A DNA stretch of 42,325 nucleotides from Methanoregula sp. UBA471 (GTDB taxonomy: Archaea > Halobacteriota > Methanomicrobia > Methanomicrobiales > Methanospirillaceae), in the NCBI GenBank assembly GCA_002495065.1, contig DADT01000051.1, forward strand, positions 1 to 42,325. Direction: 5' to 3'. Below the pieces are notes generated by a model, which was given only the letters and a program-made list of their open reading frames with translations, ran no database searches and was not told the DNA's origin. Below are positions 9,117 to 17,545 of the stretch, piece after piece; the first letter of the stretch is position 1; every line of letters begins with the position of its first letter. A program made the position numbers and the translations under genes.

Positions 9117-9470
9117 ATGACAAGCAATCGGGATCAGGCAGTTTTTGAGGCCGGGATTAAACTCGGGGCGCTTTACCACCAGTGGGTTGGCACACCGATC
9201 TCCCGGAAATCAGCCGCAAGTGTTGAAAGCGCTATTGAACAAGCCGTGATTCTCCAGCCATTCGTAGAAGAGATTACGGTCAGGCTTGATCGAAACCTGA
9301 TGACAGAAAATATATTCGGGTATAGTGAGTTGACCGGGCTCATGTTCGAGGTGGATATCGTGACACGTGTCGGGTTCACCTATTGCCGGGCCTGCCTGGC
9401 TCCCCATGACGGATACCCGCTAATGCAGATTACGGAGTGCAATGAAATCCCCGCGTTTCCCCGTCACTGA
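9117..9470 (+). CDS. mptD: Dihydroneopterin aldolase of methanopterin synthesis (MptD family)
   Basis: A 117-residue protein matching the archaeal MptD family (formerly DUF381), which cleaves 7,8-dihydroneopterin to 6-hydroxymethyl-dihydropterin on the way to tetrahydromethanopterin, the C1 carrier of methanogenesis. The recognisable family core is FEAGIKLGALYHQWVGTPIS near the N-terminus and the conserved segment around FEVDIVTRVGF. AAGGAG lies 5 nt before ATG 9117. It overlaps the next gene by 29 nt, so they are probably co-translated. Assignment rests on family resemblance; no residue-level activity test is possible here. Confidence 0.85.
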   Translation: MTSNRDQAVFEAGIKLGALYHQWVGTPISRKSAASVESAIEQAVILQPFVEEITVRLDRNLMTENIFGYSELTGLMFEVDIVTRVGFTYCRACLAPHDGYPLMQITECNEIPAFPRH

Positions 9471-10269
9471 TGATCATATCCACATCGATCCGCTCAACGG
9501 CCGGGGAATAGAGGCTGCAAAAGATTTTTTACGGGCAGGAGGGACCCATATCTTTCTTGTCTCAAAACCCTCATGGTCGTTCCAGGTCCACCCCAGCCGT
9601 GGAGCAGACTATGCAGCTGTTTTTGAAGAGACGATCTCTGTTGCAAGGCTGATTGAATCAACCGGAGTGATCGTATTTCCGGTGCTCGGGGTTCACCCGG
9701 CCGAGATAAGCCGGCTTTCGGAACGCATGTCGTTATCCGAAGCAGCAGAGGTTATGAAAGCCGGCATAGACTGTGCGGCAGGATATATTCACGAAGGAAG
9801 GGCAGTTGCCCTCAAAAGCGGGAGACCGCATTATGAAGTGAGCCCTGATGTCTGGACTGCCTCCAATGATGTGCTTGCGCATGCCCTTGAGTGTGCAGCC
9901 GGGTGCGGGTGCGCACTCCAGGTCCATGCTGAAAGCGGTCCCTGTGCAGATATTGCAGAGATGGCAAGGAATGCGCATGTGCCTGTGGAACGTGTAGTAA
10001 AGCACTACGGCTCTCCGGATACTCCTCTGCATCCCTCCCTTATCGCGAAACATGAATCTATACCTCAGCTGGCACGCGAGCGACGGGCGTTTACCATGGA
10101 AAGCGATTTTATGGATGAGAATGCACGCCCGGGAGCGGTTACCGGCCCAAAATCAGTACCCCGATATACCCATCAGCTGATCAGGCAGGGCCTGATCACT
10201 GAAGAGGACTGCTTCAGGATTCATGCCGAAACCATCGGAAAAGTATATGGTGTGACAATCACCCTGTGA
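9442..10269 (+). CDS. TatD-related metal-dependent hydrolase (archaeal COG1099 type)
   Basis: A 275-residue TIM-barrel amidohydrolase-like protein. Seen: metal motif DDHIHID at residues 9-15, GVHPAEI, QVHAESG in the middle, VKHYG, and ESDFMDENARPG near the C-terminus, the set expected for TatD-like hydrolases. It starts inside mptD (29-nt overlap) with GGAG 5 nt ahead of ATG. The substrate is unknown; TatD relatives include nucleases, but archaeal COG1099 members are uncharacterised. A 7-T run follows at 10287. Confidence 0.82.
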   Translation: MKSPRFPVTDDHIHIDPLNGRGIEAAKDFLRAGGTHIFLVSKPSWSFQVHPSRGADYAAVFEETISVARLIESTGVIVFPVLGVHPAEISRLSERMSLSEAAEVMKAGIDCAAGYIHEGRAVALKSGRPHYEVSPDVWTASNDVLAHALECAAGCGCALQVHAESGPCADIAEMARNAHVPVERVVKHYGSPDTPLHPSLIAKHESIPQLARERRAFTMESDFMDENARPGAVTGPKSVPRYTHQLIRQGLITEEDCFRIHAETIGKVYGVTITL

Positions 10270-10286
10270 ACAGGTTCCAACTCACC

Positions 10287-10293
10287 TTTTTTT
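10287..10293 (+). terminator. T-run terminator after the mptD-hydrolase operon
   Basis: Seven consecutive T about 18 nt after the stop at 10269, a typical archaeal termination signal; DUF424 starts 26 nt later without a Shine-Dalgarno. Confidence 0.45.
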
Positions 10294-10318
10294 ATTCCCG
10301 CCAGCCAATAGCTACTCA

Positions 10319-10612
10319 ATGTTTCTGAAGGTTCACTGTTCACCCGGGGCAGGTGATATCGTGGCAGTGTGTGATCGCGAGCTGCTGAACACCACTATCA
10401 CTCATGGGGAGCTTTCTGTCCTGATATCCGAAGCGTTCTATGGCAACACTCCTGCGGCCGAAGAGGAAGTCAGAGCTGCACTGAAAAAGGCTGATAACAT
10501 CAACCTGATGGGCAAACGTGCAGTGGGCATTGCAATTGATATGGGTCTTATCACCAGATCCGGCTGCATCATGATAGGAGAAATACCCCATGCCCAGGTC
10601 TACTCACTATGA
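10319..10612 (+). CDS. DUF424 family protein
   Basis: A 97-residue archaeal protein of the DUF424 family, recognised from its N-terminal FLKVH and the C-terminal block NLMGKRAVGIAIDMGLI followed by IMIGEIPHAQVYS. Function is not established; it tends to sit with translation genes, as here, where its stop overlaps the NMD3 start (ATGA at 10609). No ribosome-binding site is seen, so the message may be leaderless. Start ATG 10319 gives the usual length. Confidence 0.83.
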   Translation: MFLKVHCSPGAGDIVAVCDRELLNTTITHGELSVLISEAFYGNTPAAEEEVRAALKKADNINLMGKRAVGIAIDMGLITRSGCIMIGEIPHAQVYSL

Positions 10613-11649
10613 GCATCCGGGATTTCTTTTGCCCGAAGTGCGGGAAAGCCACTGAGCATGAGGGTCTTTGCACCGAATGCAGGATTGGCAACACTCCGTG
10701 GTTTGTCTGCGACCGCCGTATAAAAAGTGTCTATTGCCCGAGTTGCGGTGCTTTAAAACAGGTGAACACCTGGACAGATTCCGAACGCGAACGTGCGGAG
10801 CTCGCACCAGAGCTGGCAAAGGCTGCAGTCCACTTTCATCCTGATGTGAGGAAACCTGCAATTGTTGTAACCGTGGAGGATAACACGCCCAACCGTTCAA
10901 CGGCAACCATCGTGCTTAAAGGAGTGCTGCACAATACGCCCCTCGAAGCCACCTGCAATGTTGAAATCATCTGGCATAAGGAGCAGTGCGACCGCTGTAA
11001 CCGGATCAGCGGTAGTTACTATGAAGGAATAGTGCAGGTCCGCGCAGATGGAAGACTTCCCAGCACCTTTGAACTCCAGATGTCGGCAGGAATTGCACAA
11101 CAGGTTGAAGACTCCCTGCAGGCAGGGGGTGAACGGCTCTCATTTATCGCAGATACGAATGAAACCCGTGAAGGCCTGGACATCACGGTAGGATCTCAGC
11201 ATATCGGGACACTCATATCTCAGGGAATAATCGCCCAGCTTGGCGGAAGGTATACCACTCACCCAAAACTGGTCGGAGAGAAGAACGGGCGACAACTCTA
11301 CCGTATCACCTATTCGGTACGCCTTCCCCGGTTCCAGAAACAGGACGTGGTATTCAGCCGTGGGCGTTATCTTCAGGTAATCCGTGTCGAATCCGGTCAT
11401 ATCAGAGCCCTCGATCTCGCCGATGGCGTTTCGAAATCAGTACGCGAGGAAGATATCGAACGTCTGGTCGGAAACCTGAGGGATGCTGTTAATGCATTGG
11501 TGGCGTTTGCGGACAGCCATATCATGGGAATTCTCGATCCGGAAACCTGCCAGACAAAAGAGCTCAAAAAGATACCATGGCTTGATGTTACAGCAGGGGA
11601 CCACGTGCAGGTCCTTCGTGATGGTGACACTATCATTGTTGTCGGGTGA
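10609..11649 (+). CDS. NMD3-related ribosome-associated zinc protein
   Basis: A 346-residue archaeal homologue of NMD3, the eukaryotic 60S export adaptor; in archaea it probably binds the large ribosomal subunit. Seen: CPKCGK (residues 8-13) and CTEC, then CPSCG and a further pair CDRCN (about 127-131), giving several zinc-binding cysteine pairs, followed by the SGSYYEGIVQVR segment typical of NMD3. It overlaps DUF424 by 4 nt and is followed 3 nt later by the tRNA-modification gene, forming a translation-related operon that continues into coaBC. Confidence 0.85.
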   Translation: MSIRDFFCPKCGKATEHEGLCTECRIGNTPWFVCDRRIKSVYCPSCGALKQVNTWTDSERERAELAPELAKAAVHFHPDVRKPAIVVTVEDNTPNRSTATIVLKGVLHNTPLEATCNVEIIWHKEQCDRCNRISGSYYEGIVQVRADGRLPSTFELQMSAGIAQQVEDSLQAGGERLSFIADTNETREGLDITVGSQHIGTLISQGIIAQLGGRYTTHPKLVGEKNGRQLYRITYSVRLPRFQKQDVVFSRGRYLQVIRVESGHIRALDLADGVSKSVREEDIERLVGNLRDAVNALVAFADSHIMGILDPETCQTKELKKIPWLDVTAGDHVQVLRDGDTIIVVG

Positions 11650-11652
11650 TAC

Positions 11653-12531
11653 ATGCGGGTACGAGCTGTATCGAAAGAAAATCTCAGGGATATCGCAGGA
11701 GAAGACTGGATTGACCACTCACGGCGTCCCTATGCTGAAGGAAATATCGCATGGGTCCCGGTCAGGGATGATAGGCCCTGCGAATTCGAGCTCCCCTGCC
11801 GGACCCGGTACCAGGGGAAAGGATTTTTTATGCTGGGTGATGTTGCTGTCATCCATGGTAAAAAGCCGACCCGTGCCGAGATTGAGGAGCTAGTGAGTTT
11901 CCGCCATCCCCGGGGAGTGCTCTGGATTGCTTCACTCCGCGATATTACAAGAACTCCAGAAACCGAAATCCTCTGGGGAGATGTTGGGGAGGTCAGACAC
12001 CGGGAAAATGGCTATACCTATATTCTCGATCCAACAAAAGTCATGTTTGCGCAGGGTAACAGGATTGAGAAAATGAGGATGGCGCAGCTGGTCCGCCTTA
12101 AATCTTCAGGCGAACGAGTGGCCGACATGTTTGCCGGCATAGGCTATTTTACCCTGCCCATGGCTGGCAGCGGTGCGTCGGTTCATGCAATGGAGATCAA
12201 TCCAGTCGCCTGTGAGTTCCTGGAACGGAACCTGCGGGAAAACAATCTTTCCGGGCGGGTCGATATCTCCCGGGGAGACTGCCGGCACCTCCTGAACGGG
12301 ATATATGATCGTATCGTTATGGGTCACTTTGATGCACTGTCCATCCTCCCGGCAGTTCTTTCCCACGTTCGTGATGGAAGTGTCATTCATCTCCACAGTC
12401 TCTCTTCTGCAGAAAACAAGATCAAAGAAGAAGTGGAGAGAGCAGGTTTTTCTGCCACTATAGACGTACATAAAGTGAAGAAATACCGCCCCCATGTCTG
12501 GCATGTGGTGCAGGATGTGACCATCGGATGA
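11653..12531 (+). CDS. Class I SAM-dependent tRNA-modifying enzyme of the Trm5/TYW2 family
   Basis: A 292-residue SAM-binding enzyme. Seen: DPTKVMFAQGNRIEKMRM (about residues 127-144) ahead of the SAM motif DMFAGIGYFTLP, INPVA, and VMGHFD in place of the asparagine-based motif usual in Trm5. The KVMF...GN..E..RM pattern looks like TYW2/Taw2, the aminocarboxypropyl transferase of wyosine synthesis on tRNA-Phe position 37, rather than a Trm5 guanine-37 methyltransferase. That subfamily choice is inference. GGGTGA precedes ATG 11653; the gene overlaps coaBC by 4 nt. Confidence 0.78.
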   Translation: MRVRAVSKENLRDIAGEDWIDHSRRPYAEGNIAWVPVRDDRPCEFELPCRTRYQGKGFFMLGDVAVIHGKKPTRAEIEELVSFRHPRGVLWIASLRDITRTPETEILWGDVGEVRHRENGYTYILDPTKVMFAQGNRIEKMRMAQLVRLKSSGERVADMFAGIGYFTLPMAGSGASVHAMEINPVACEFLERNLRENNLSGRVDISRGDCRHLLNGIYDRIVMGHFDALSILPAVLSHVRDGSVIHLHSLSSAENKIKEEVERAGFSATIDVHKVKKYRPHVWHVVQDVTIG

Positions 12532-13688
12532 CACGTTTGCAGACGCTGAGCGGAAAACGGATTGTTATTTGTGTGACGGGAAGCATTGCCGCCGTCGAAG
12601 TGGTTAAACTGATTCACACGCTCAGGAGACATGGTGCATTGGTGCAGCCAGTAATGAGTCAGGCAGCAACCGGAATACTACATCCGGACTCACTGACGTA
12701 TGCCAGCGGGCGGGAAACGATTACACGGTTGTCAGGACAGGTTGAGCATATCCTGTGGTGCGGCGATGAAGGCTGTGCCGACCTTTTATTGATCGCGCCC
12801 TGTACTGCAAACACCATCAGCAAAATCGCATGCGGCATTGACGATACACCGGTTACCACATTTGCTACGACAGCAATCGGGAGCAGAAAACCTGTCGTTC
12901 TCGTACCGGCAATGCACCACAGCATGTACCGGCACCCTGCGGTAACGGATAACCTTGCACATCTGAAAGAATGGGGGGTGGACATCGTTGATCCCAGGCT
13001 TGACGAAGGTAAAGCCAAAATTGCTGACAATGAAGAGATTGTCCTCCATTGCGAGCGTGCTGTCATGGGCAGGGCCCTGTCCGGCCAAAAGATCCTCATC
13101 ACCAGCGGACCCTGCCAGGAACCGGTTGATGATATCCGTATACTGACAACGCGGTCAAGCGGGCAGATGGGCCGGGCGCTCGCACTCCAGGCGTATCGTC
13201 TCGGTGCCGATGTAACTGTTGTCCACCAGGATGCCTTCCCCTGCGTTAACAATATTTTCGCCGAGACTTCAGATGATATGCGGCGTGCGGTGCACCGTTG
13301 TTTTACAGAGAAAGGAGCTGACATCTACATCAGTGCAGCAGCAATTTCTGATTTTGCACCAGAAAAAGTGAAGGGAAAAATCCCGAGCGGCAACCGTATA
13401 CATCTTGTCCTGGAACCTCTGCCGAAACTGCTGACCGAAGTGATGGAAAAGTATCATCCTCTGACTATCGCATTCAAACTCGGTGATCCAGGCGGGGCAG
13501 TGGCAAAGATGATGATTGATCAGGGAGCTGCTATGGTGTTGACGAATGAACCGGAGACCATGGGGAGTGCCCGGGGCGAGTATGTGCTGGTCACCCGTGA
13601 CGGAGAATATCCTCTGAACGGTTCAAAATATGAGATCGCGGCCGCCATCTGGAATCAGGTTCTCCGGCTTGGTTTCCTGCCGGTATGA
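12528..13688 (+). CDS. coaBC: Bifunctional phosphopantothenoylcysteine decarboxylase/synthetase
   Basis: A 386-residue fusion enzyme of coenzyme A synthesis: CoaB joins cysteine to phosphopantothenate and CoaC decarboxylates the product using FMN. Seen: CoaC half with CVTGSIAA (residues 16-23), APCTANT and PAMHHSMY, and CoaB half with ITSGPCQEPVD, RSSGQMG and the KGKIPSG lysine motif. It overlaps the preceding gene as ATGA. The two archaeal-specific upstream CoA enzymes (pantoate kinase and phosphopantothenate synthetase) lie only 550 nt downstream on the same strand, separated by two repeat copies. Confidence 0.94.
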   Translation: MTRLQTLSGKRIVICVTGSIAAVEVVKLIHTLRRHGALVQPVMSQAATGILHPDSLTYASGRETITRLSGQVEHILWCGDEGCADLLLIAPCTANTISKIACGIDDTPVTTFATTAIGSRKPVVLVPAMHHSMYRHPAVTDNLAHLKEWGVDIVDPRLDEGKAKIADNEEIVLHCERAVMGRALSGQKILITSGPCQEPVDDIRILTTRSSGQMGRALALQAYRLGADVTVVHQDAFPCVNNIFAETSDDMRRAVHRCFTEKGADIYISAAAISDFAPEKVKGKIPSGNRIHLVLEPLPKLLTEVMEKYHPLTIAFKLGDPGGAVAKMMIDQGAAMVLTNEPETMGSARGEYVLVTRDGEYPLNGSKYEIAAAIWNQVLRLGFLPV

Positions 13689-13728
13689 GCATCGCTTTTC
13701 CTTTGTATACAGATAAGGTTTTGATTGT

Positions 13729-13880
13729 TATATCCGAAATGATGAATGCCGCCGCCCCCGAAGGGACGCCCCCGCGGCGGTTCAAAAACGTGGTCGGGCG
13801 AATTTTATAGAAACTCTTAAAAAACTTTCTGCCCCGCCGTGCCTCGAAGAGGCCCTGAGGCGGGTGATCATCATAATTAT
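13729..13880 (-). repeat. Two-hairpin GC-rich repeat, copy B
   Basis: Minus-orientation copy. Hairpin 2 at 13749-13780 and hairpin 1 at 13833-13864, with loop TTC instead of TCC in hairpin 1. It forms a tandem pair with copy C: the shared flank TATATCCGAAATGATGAA starts at 13729 and 13949, a 220-bp period. It lies in the gap between coaBC and pantoate kinase, antisense to both. Confidence 0.85.
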
Positions 13881-13948
13881 TTTTTCTTGAAAAGATTGAG
13901 CAAAGAGGGCGTGCCCGGAAAATGATGATTAGAAAAGGTTTGGATTGG

Positions 13949-14115
13949 TATATCCGAAATGATGAACGCCGCCGCCCCCGAGGGACGCCCCCGCGGCGGA
14001 TCGATACTAAAAATTCTCCGGACATTATCACGTGACAGATCGGAACAAAAAAAATTTCTCGAAAACTACCCTGCTCCACCGAGCCCCGGAGAGACCCTGA
14101 GGCGTGCGACCTTAT
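13949..14115 (-). repeat. Two-hairpin GC-rich repeat, copy C
   Basis: Second tandem unit, 220 bp from copy B. Hairpin 2 at 13969-13999 is conserved; hairpin 1 (about 14075-14105) is the most diverged copy but several changes are G-T wobbles that keep the stem (GTCTC-TCC-GGGGC). The remaining 14116-14240 holds a small CCCGG/CCGGG inverted repeat at 14168-14185 and no gene. Confidence 0.8.
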
Positions 14116-14240
14116 AATTTCAATAATTTTCATGAGAATGCATTGTTCTGTTACCTATACACCCTCGCCCGGATTCCCTACCGGGATTCTTTAATCAGTA
14201 AAAACACCTAATCGTTTGTACAACCACTCTGCACGAACCC

Positions 14241-15107
14241 ATGAAACCGATAACCGTTACTGCGTTCTGTCCCGGGCATATTTCCGGTTATTTCAGGCGA
14301 ATAGAAGGAGAGACCCCCGCGACGACGGGAAGCATCGGTGCCGGGATTGTTATCAGTGAAGGTGTTACGGCAAAGGTCACACCAGCCGGGTCAACCACAG
14401 TCACCGTGCACCAAAGAAACGGCAGGAATTTGTCGCTCGATACTGCCTTTGGATCACCTCTCCTGGCAGATGTCATGGAACAGCTCGACGTGACCCCTTT
14501 CATTACGACAGAATGCCTGCTGCCCATTGGTGCGGGTTTCGGACTCTCAGCTGCAGCATTGCTTGCGACTCTCACCGCAGTCAACAGGGTGTACGATCTT
14601 GAAATGGATACGGAAGAAATTGCACAACATGCTCATAAAGCTGAAGTTGAACACCGGACAGGACTTGGGGATGTCGCGGCCTGTCAGGGTGGTGGCAGAG
14701 TAACCAGGTACGGGCCGGGGGTTCACGGACGCGTTGAACGGAGATTTGATATGCCTGAACCCTTGTATGCAGTAAGTTTTGGTCCAATCCATACTCCGTC
14801 TGTGTTAAATTCTCCCGAACAGATGGAACGTGTGTCATCTGCATTTCCTGAGATGGCGCCGGATAACGCGATGGATTTTTTTCATCTTGCCCGCGGATTT
14901 GCAGAACAGAGCGGGCTTATGACACGTGAAGTGCACGAGGTAACCCGGCTCTGTGATGCAGCTGGAGTGCCCTCAAGCATGACAATGCTGGGCAACGGTG
15001 TTTTTGCATATGGCCGTAAGGCACGTGACGTTCTTCTGCCTTTTTGTAATGTTTATGAATTTTGTGTAGCAGATGCAGGAGTCCGTATTATTGAGGATTC
15101 GATATGA
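14241..15107 (+). CDS. Pantoate kinase (GHMP superfamily)
   Basis: A 288-residue archaeal pantoate kinase, which phosphorylates pantoate to 4-phosphopantoate and replaces the bacterial PanC/CoaA steps of CoA synthesis. Seen: N-terminal FCPGHISGYF, GSIGAG, the GHMP ATP-binding motif LPIGAGFGLSAAA (about residues 94-106), and a conserved GLGDVAA block. It overlaps the next gene by 4 nt, and that gene encodes the next pathway enzyme, which strongly supports the call. No clear promoter is seen in the repeat-rich gap upstream. Confidence 0.92.
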   Translation: MKPITVTAFCPGHISGYFRRIEGETPATTGSIGAGIVISEGVTAKVTPAGSTTVTVHQRNGRNLSLDTAFGSPLLADVMEQLDVTPFITTECLLPIGAGFGLSAAALLATLTAVNRVYDLEMDTEEIAQHAHKAEVEHRTGLGDVAACQGGGRVTRYGPGVHGRVERRFDMPEPLYAVSFGPIHTPSVLNSPEQMERVSSAFPEMAPDNAMDFFHLARGFAEQSGLMTREVHEVTRLCDAAGVPSSMTMLGNGVFAYGRKARDVLLPFCNVYEFCVADAGVRIIEDSI

Positions 15108-15835
15108 TAACCAGGGATCATCCCCGCTATCATTCACTGGTGACCCGCGAACGCCTGGCTGAATATGCAAAGGCCGGCATAGTTTCATGGGAGGGACTTA
15201 CTGCCCATGGGCGCGGTGAAGCATTTGATTACCTGATAGGCGAAAGAACAACACCGGGCGCACTTCGTGCCGAAAGGACCGCTGCTGCCATGCTCCTTTT
15301 GGCCAGGAACCCGGTTATTTCCGTGAATGGCAATACGGCAGCTCTTGCGGCAGGAGAGATTTCAGTACTCCAGAAAGCCTGTGGGGCCCGCGTTGAGGTG
15401 AATCTTTTTCACCGTACGGAAAAACGGGTCGAAATGATCGAGAATCTTCTCCGCGACTCAGGAGTTGATGTTTTTTCAGGTGTTGCGGAAAGATTACTGC
15501 CTCTTTCTCATGACAGGGCATGGTGCAGGAGAGAAGGGATGTTTACTGCTGATGTTGTGCTCGTACCGCTCGAGGACGGAGACCGGTGCGAGGCTCTTGT
15601 CGGTATGGGAAAGTCAGTGATCGCTATTGATCTGAACCCGCTTTCCCGCACTGCCCGGTCAGCATCGCTGACAATCGTGGACGAACTGACCCGTGCACTT
15701 CCTCAGATTTCCAGGGCATGCGGCGAAATTTCTCGGACCGAACAGGAACAGCTCCTCAAATCGGTTGACAACCATTATCTTTTATCAGAGGCAATACGTG
15801 AGATGACATTGAGGCTTTCCCATGCTCTGGATTGA
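15104..15835 (+). CDS. 4-phosphopantoate--beta-alanine ligase (phosphopantothenate synthetase)
   Basis: A 243-residue archaeal phosphopantothenate synthetase that joins 4-phosphopantoate to beta-alanine using ATP. Seen: HPRYHSL near the N-terminus, GLTAHGRGEAFDYLIGE, SVNGNTAALA, LFHRTEKRV, and a C-terminal VDNHYLLSEAI block. GAGG precedes ATG 15104, which overlaps the kinase stop. Its 3' end overlaps the RFC-like gene by 14 nt, so CoA synthesis and a replication-type gene are translationally coupled here. Confidence 0.93.
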   Translation: MITRDHPRYHSLVTRERLAEYAKAGIVSWEGLTAHGRGEAFDYLIGERTTPGALRAERTAAAMLLLARNPVISVNGNTAALAAGEISVLQKACGARVEVNLFHRTEKRVEMIENLLRDSGVDVFSGVAERLLPLSHDRAWCRREGMFTADVVLVPLEDGDRCEALVGMGKSVIAIDLNPLSRTARSASLTIVDELTRALPQISRACGEISRTEQEQLLKSVDNHYLLSEAIREMTLRLSHALD

Positions 15836-16817
15836 GAGATACCGCCCGGAAAACCTTAGTGAAATTGTCGGACAGGATACCGTAATCCAGCGCCTCTCCT
15901 CCTTTGCTGCATCCGGGCTTGTCCCCCACCTGATCCTTTCAGGCCCGCACGGGACCGGGAAAAGTGTGGCGATAGAATGTCTGGCAAAAGCACTCTATAA
16001 GGAAAACTGGGAGTTAAATACCTCGGTTTTCCAGACAGCAGATCTCTTTTCACAGGGTAAAGCATATCTCGAACAGGATGACCGCTATTCCCATCTTTAC
16101 CAGAAGAACCAGTCTCTTATTACGAATTTTAAGTATATCATTAAATGGTACGCTTCTCTCCGCCCGCTTGACGCCGAATTCAAACTCATGGTCTTTGAAG
16201 ATGCCCATACTCTCACCCGCGATGCCCAGCAGGCACTCAGAAGGATTATGGAACGTGCAAGCACCACATGCCGGTTTATTTTCTCGACAACAAATCAGAG
16301 TGCCATCATACCGCCGATTGCGTCCCGCTGCCTCCCGCTCTTCTTTTCACCCGTCGATCAGGATCGTATACTTCGCCAGCTCTGCATGATACGGGAACGG
16401 GAAAATCCATGTCTTCATCCCTGTTCCGACGATGATCTTGAACTGATTGCCCAGGTCGCCCAGGGAGATATGCGCCGTGCTGTCCTGCTCCTGCAGGCTG
16501 CTCTTGAGGCAGGAAAGTGCCGGGATCTTTCTTCAATGGCCCGGTCAGAAACAACCAATGTGGCCGCTTCTGCTTTTGATGCCCTCAGGAAAGGTGATGT
16601 GCGGAATGCTATCCGGCGGCTTGAATCACTGATGATTGACTATGGTCTATCAGGCGACGAAGTATTTCTTGAGATCCGGACCATTGTGCAACGGGAATAT
16701 AATCACCCCGGACTCGCCATTGCACTTGCTGACGCTGAATATCGTCTGCAACACGGAAATAACGAATTTATCCAGATAGGGGCATTTGCCTCCGGGACAG
16801 AGGAGGTCTTCAGGTGA
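15822..16817 (+). CDS. Second RFC small-subunit-like AAA+ protein with altered Walker B
   Basis: A 331-residue clamp-loader-like AAA+ protein, paralogous to the RfcS at 6014. Seen: WIERYRP box, Walker A GPHGTGKS (41-48), the SRC motif in PPIASRC, and a matching collar domain. The Walker B box reads FEDAH (residues 125-129) where the first subunit has LDEAD, so the catalytic Asp-Glu order is reversed and the last Asp is His. Methanosarcinales and haloarchaea have a second small subunit (RfcS2) of this kind, so this is probably the regulatory or structural RfcS2. Whether it hydrolyses ATP is open. It overlaps both neighbouring genes. Confidence 0.88.
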   Translation: MLWIERYRPENLSEIVGQDTVIQRLSSFAASGLVPHLILSGPHGTGKSVAIECLAKALYKENWELNTSVFQTADLFSQGKAYLEQDDRYSHLYQKNQSLITNFKYIIKWYASLRPLDAEFKLMVFEDAHTLTRDAQQALRRIMERASTTCRFIFSTTNQSAIIPPIASRCLPLFFSPVDQDRILRQLCMIRERENPCLHPCSDDDLELIAQVAQGDMRRAVLLLQAALEAGKCRDLSSMARSETTNVAASAFDALRKGDVRNAIRRLESLMIDYGLSGDEVFLEIRTIVQREYNHPGLAIALADAEYRLQHGNNEFIQIGAFASGTEEVFR

Positions 16818-17545
16818 GCGGTTCCGGGCAGAAAAAAATTCAGGAGCACTACGACACCATTGCTGATGTATACGACCACCATTATGATGAACACCGGGGG
16901 CGACGATATTATACCCACCTGAGCACGTATATCCTGGATGCACTGCCGCAGACCGGGAAACTCCTGGATATCGGGTGCGGAACAGGCCTTTTTGTTGAAA
17001 GATACGTCCGGGATGGGCGGACCGCAGTCGGGCTTGATATCAGCAGAAAAATGATCGAACAGGCCCGGCGCAGGTGCGGAGTGTGCGATTACACGGTCGG
17101 GACCGGGGAAAGAATCCCATTTTGCGATAAGACATTCGATGCGGTCTCAAGCCTTCTTGTATTCAGTTACGTTCGGGATCCAGAGGCAATGTTACAAGAG
17201 GCGTACAGGGTACTGAAGCCAGGCGGTGCAATCGCAATCTGCACGCTGGGGAAGAAACTGCTTACCCGGGGTATCCCGGCGATCTACCATATCGGCGAAA
17301 AGATGAATGTCCGGCATGTTGTTATGAAAAGTTTCGGTGAACATTATTACGACCGTGAGGAAATGTATCAACTCTTCACCGAGGCCGGGTTTTCGGATGT
17401 CCGGGTAAAATGGTGTTCCTTTGCTCATATTGATATGATAGATCCTCTGTTCCATCTCGCACAGAAGATCGAACCATTTGTTGAAAAACGCGTTCCCCAG
17501 CTTGCGTATAACATATGCGTAAGCGGGAAAAAACCCCGGAAATAG
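16814..17545 (+). CDS. Class I SAM-dependent methyltransferase
   Basis: A 243-residue methyltransferase of the ubiE/UbiG-like type 11 fold. Seen: motif I LLDIGCGTGLF (about residues 47-57), GLDIS, a DAVSSLLVFSYVRDPE motif and VLKPGGAI. GTG 16814 is the start: it overlaps the upstream stop as GTGA and is preceded by GGAGG. The substrate cannot be told from sequence. Its stop codon TAG (17543-17545) abuts the opposite-strand stop of the AIR-synthase-like gene with no base between. Confidence 0.85.
   Translation: MSGSGQKKIQEHYDTIADVYDHHYDEHRGRRYYTHLSTYILDALPQTGKLLDIGCGTGLFVERYVRDGRTAVGLDISRKMIEQARRRCGVCDYTVGTGERIPFCDKTFDAVSSLLVFSYVRDPEAMLQEAYRVLKPGGAIAICTLGKKLLTRGIPAIYHIGEKMNVRHVVMKSFGEHYYDREEMYQLFTEAGFSDVRVKWCSFAHIDMIDPLFHLAQKIEPFVEKRVPQLAYNICVSGKKPRK

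Noticed and set aside
10609..13688. Riboswitch upstream of coaBC or pncB
   Set aside because: coaBC starts inside the previous gene and pncB has too short a leader for one.
13591..14133. 180-codon minus-strand open frame across repeats B and C
   Set aside because: The two 220-bp units are read in different frames (GAAAFIISD versus GRRRSSFRI after a shared RRGGV), so no protein is conserved; it is high-GC hairpin DNA.
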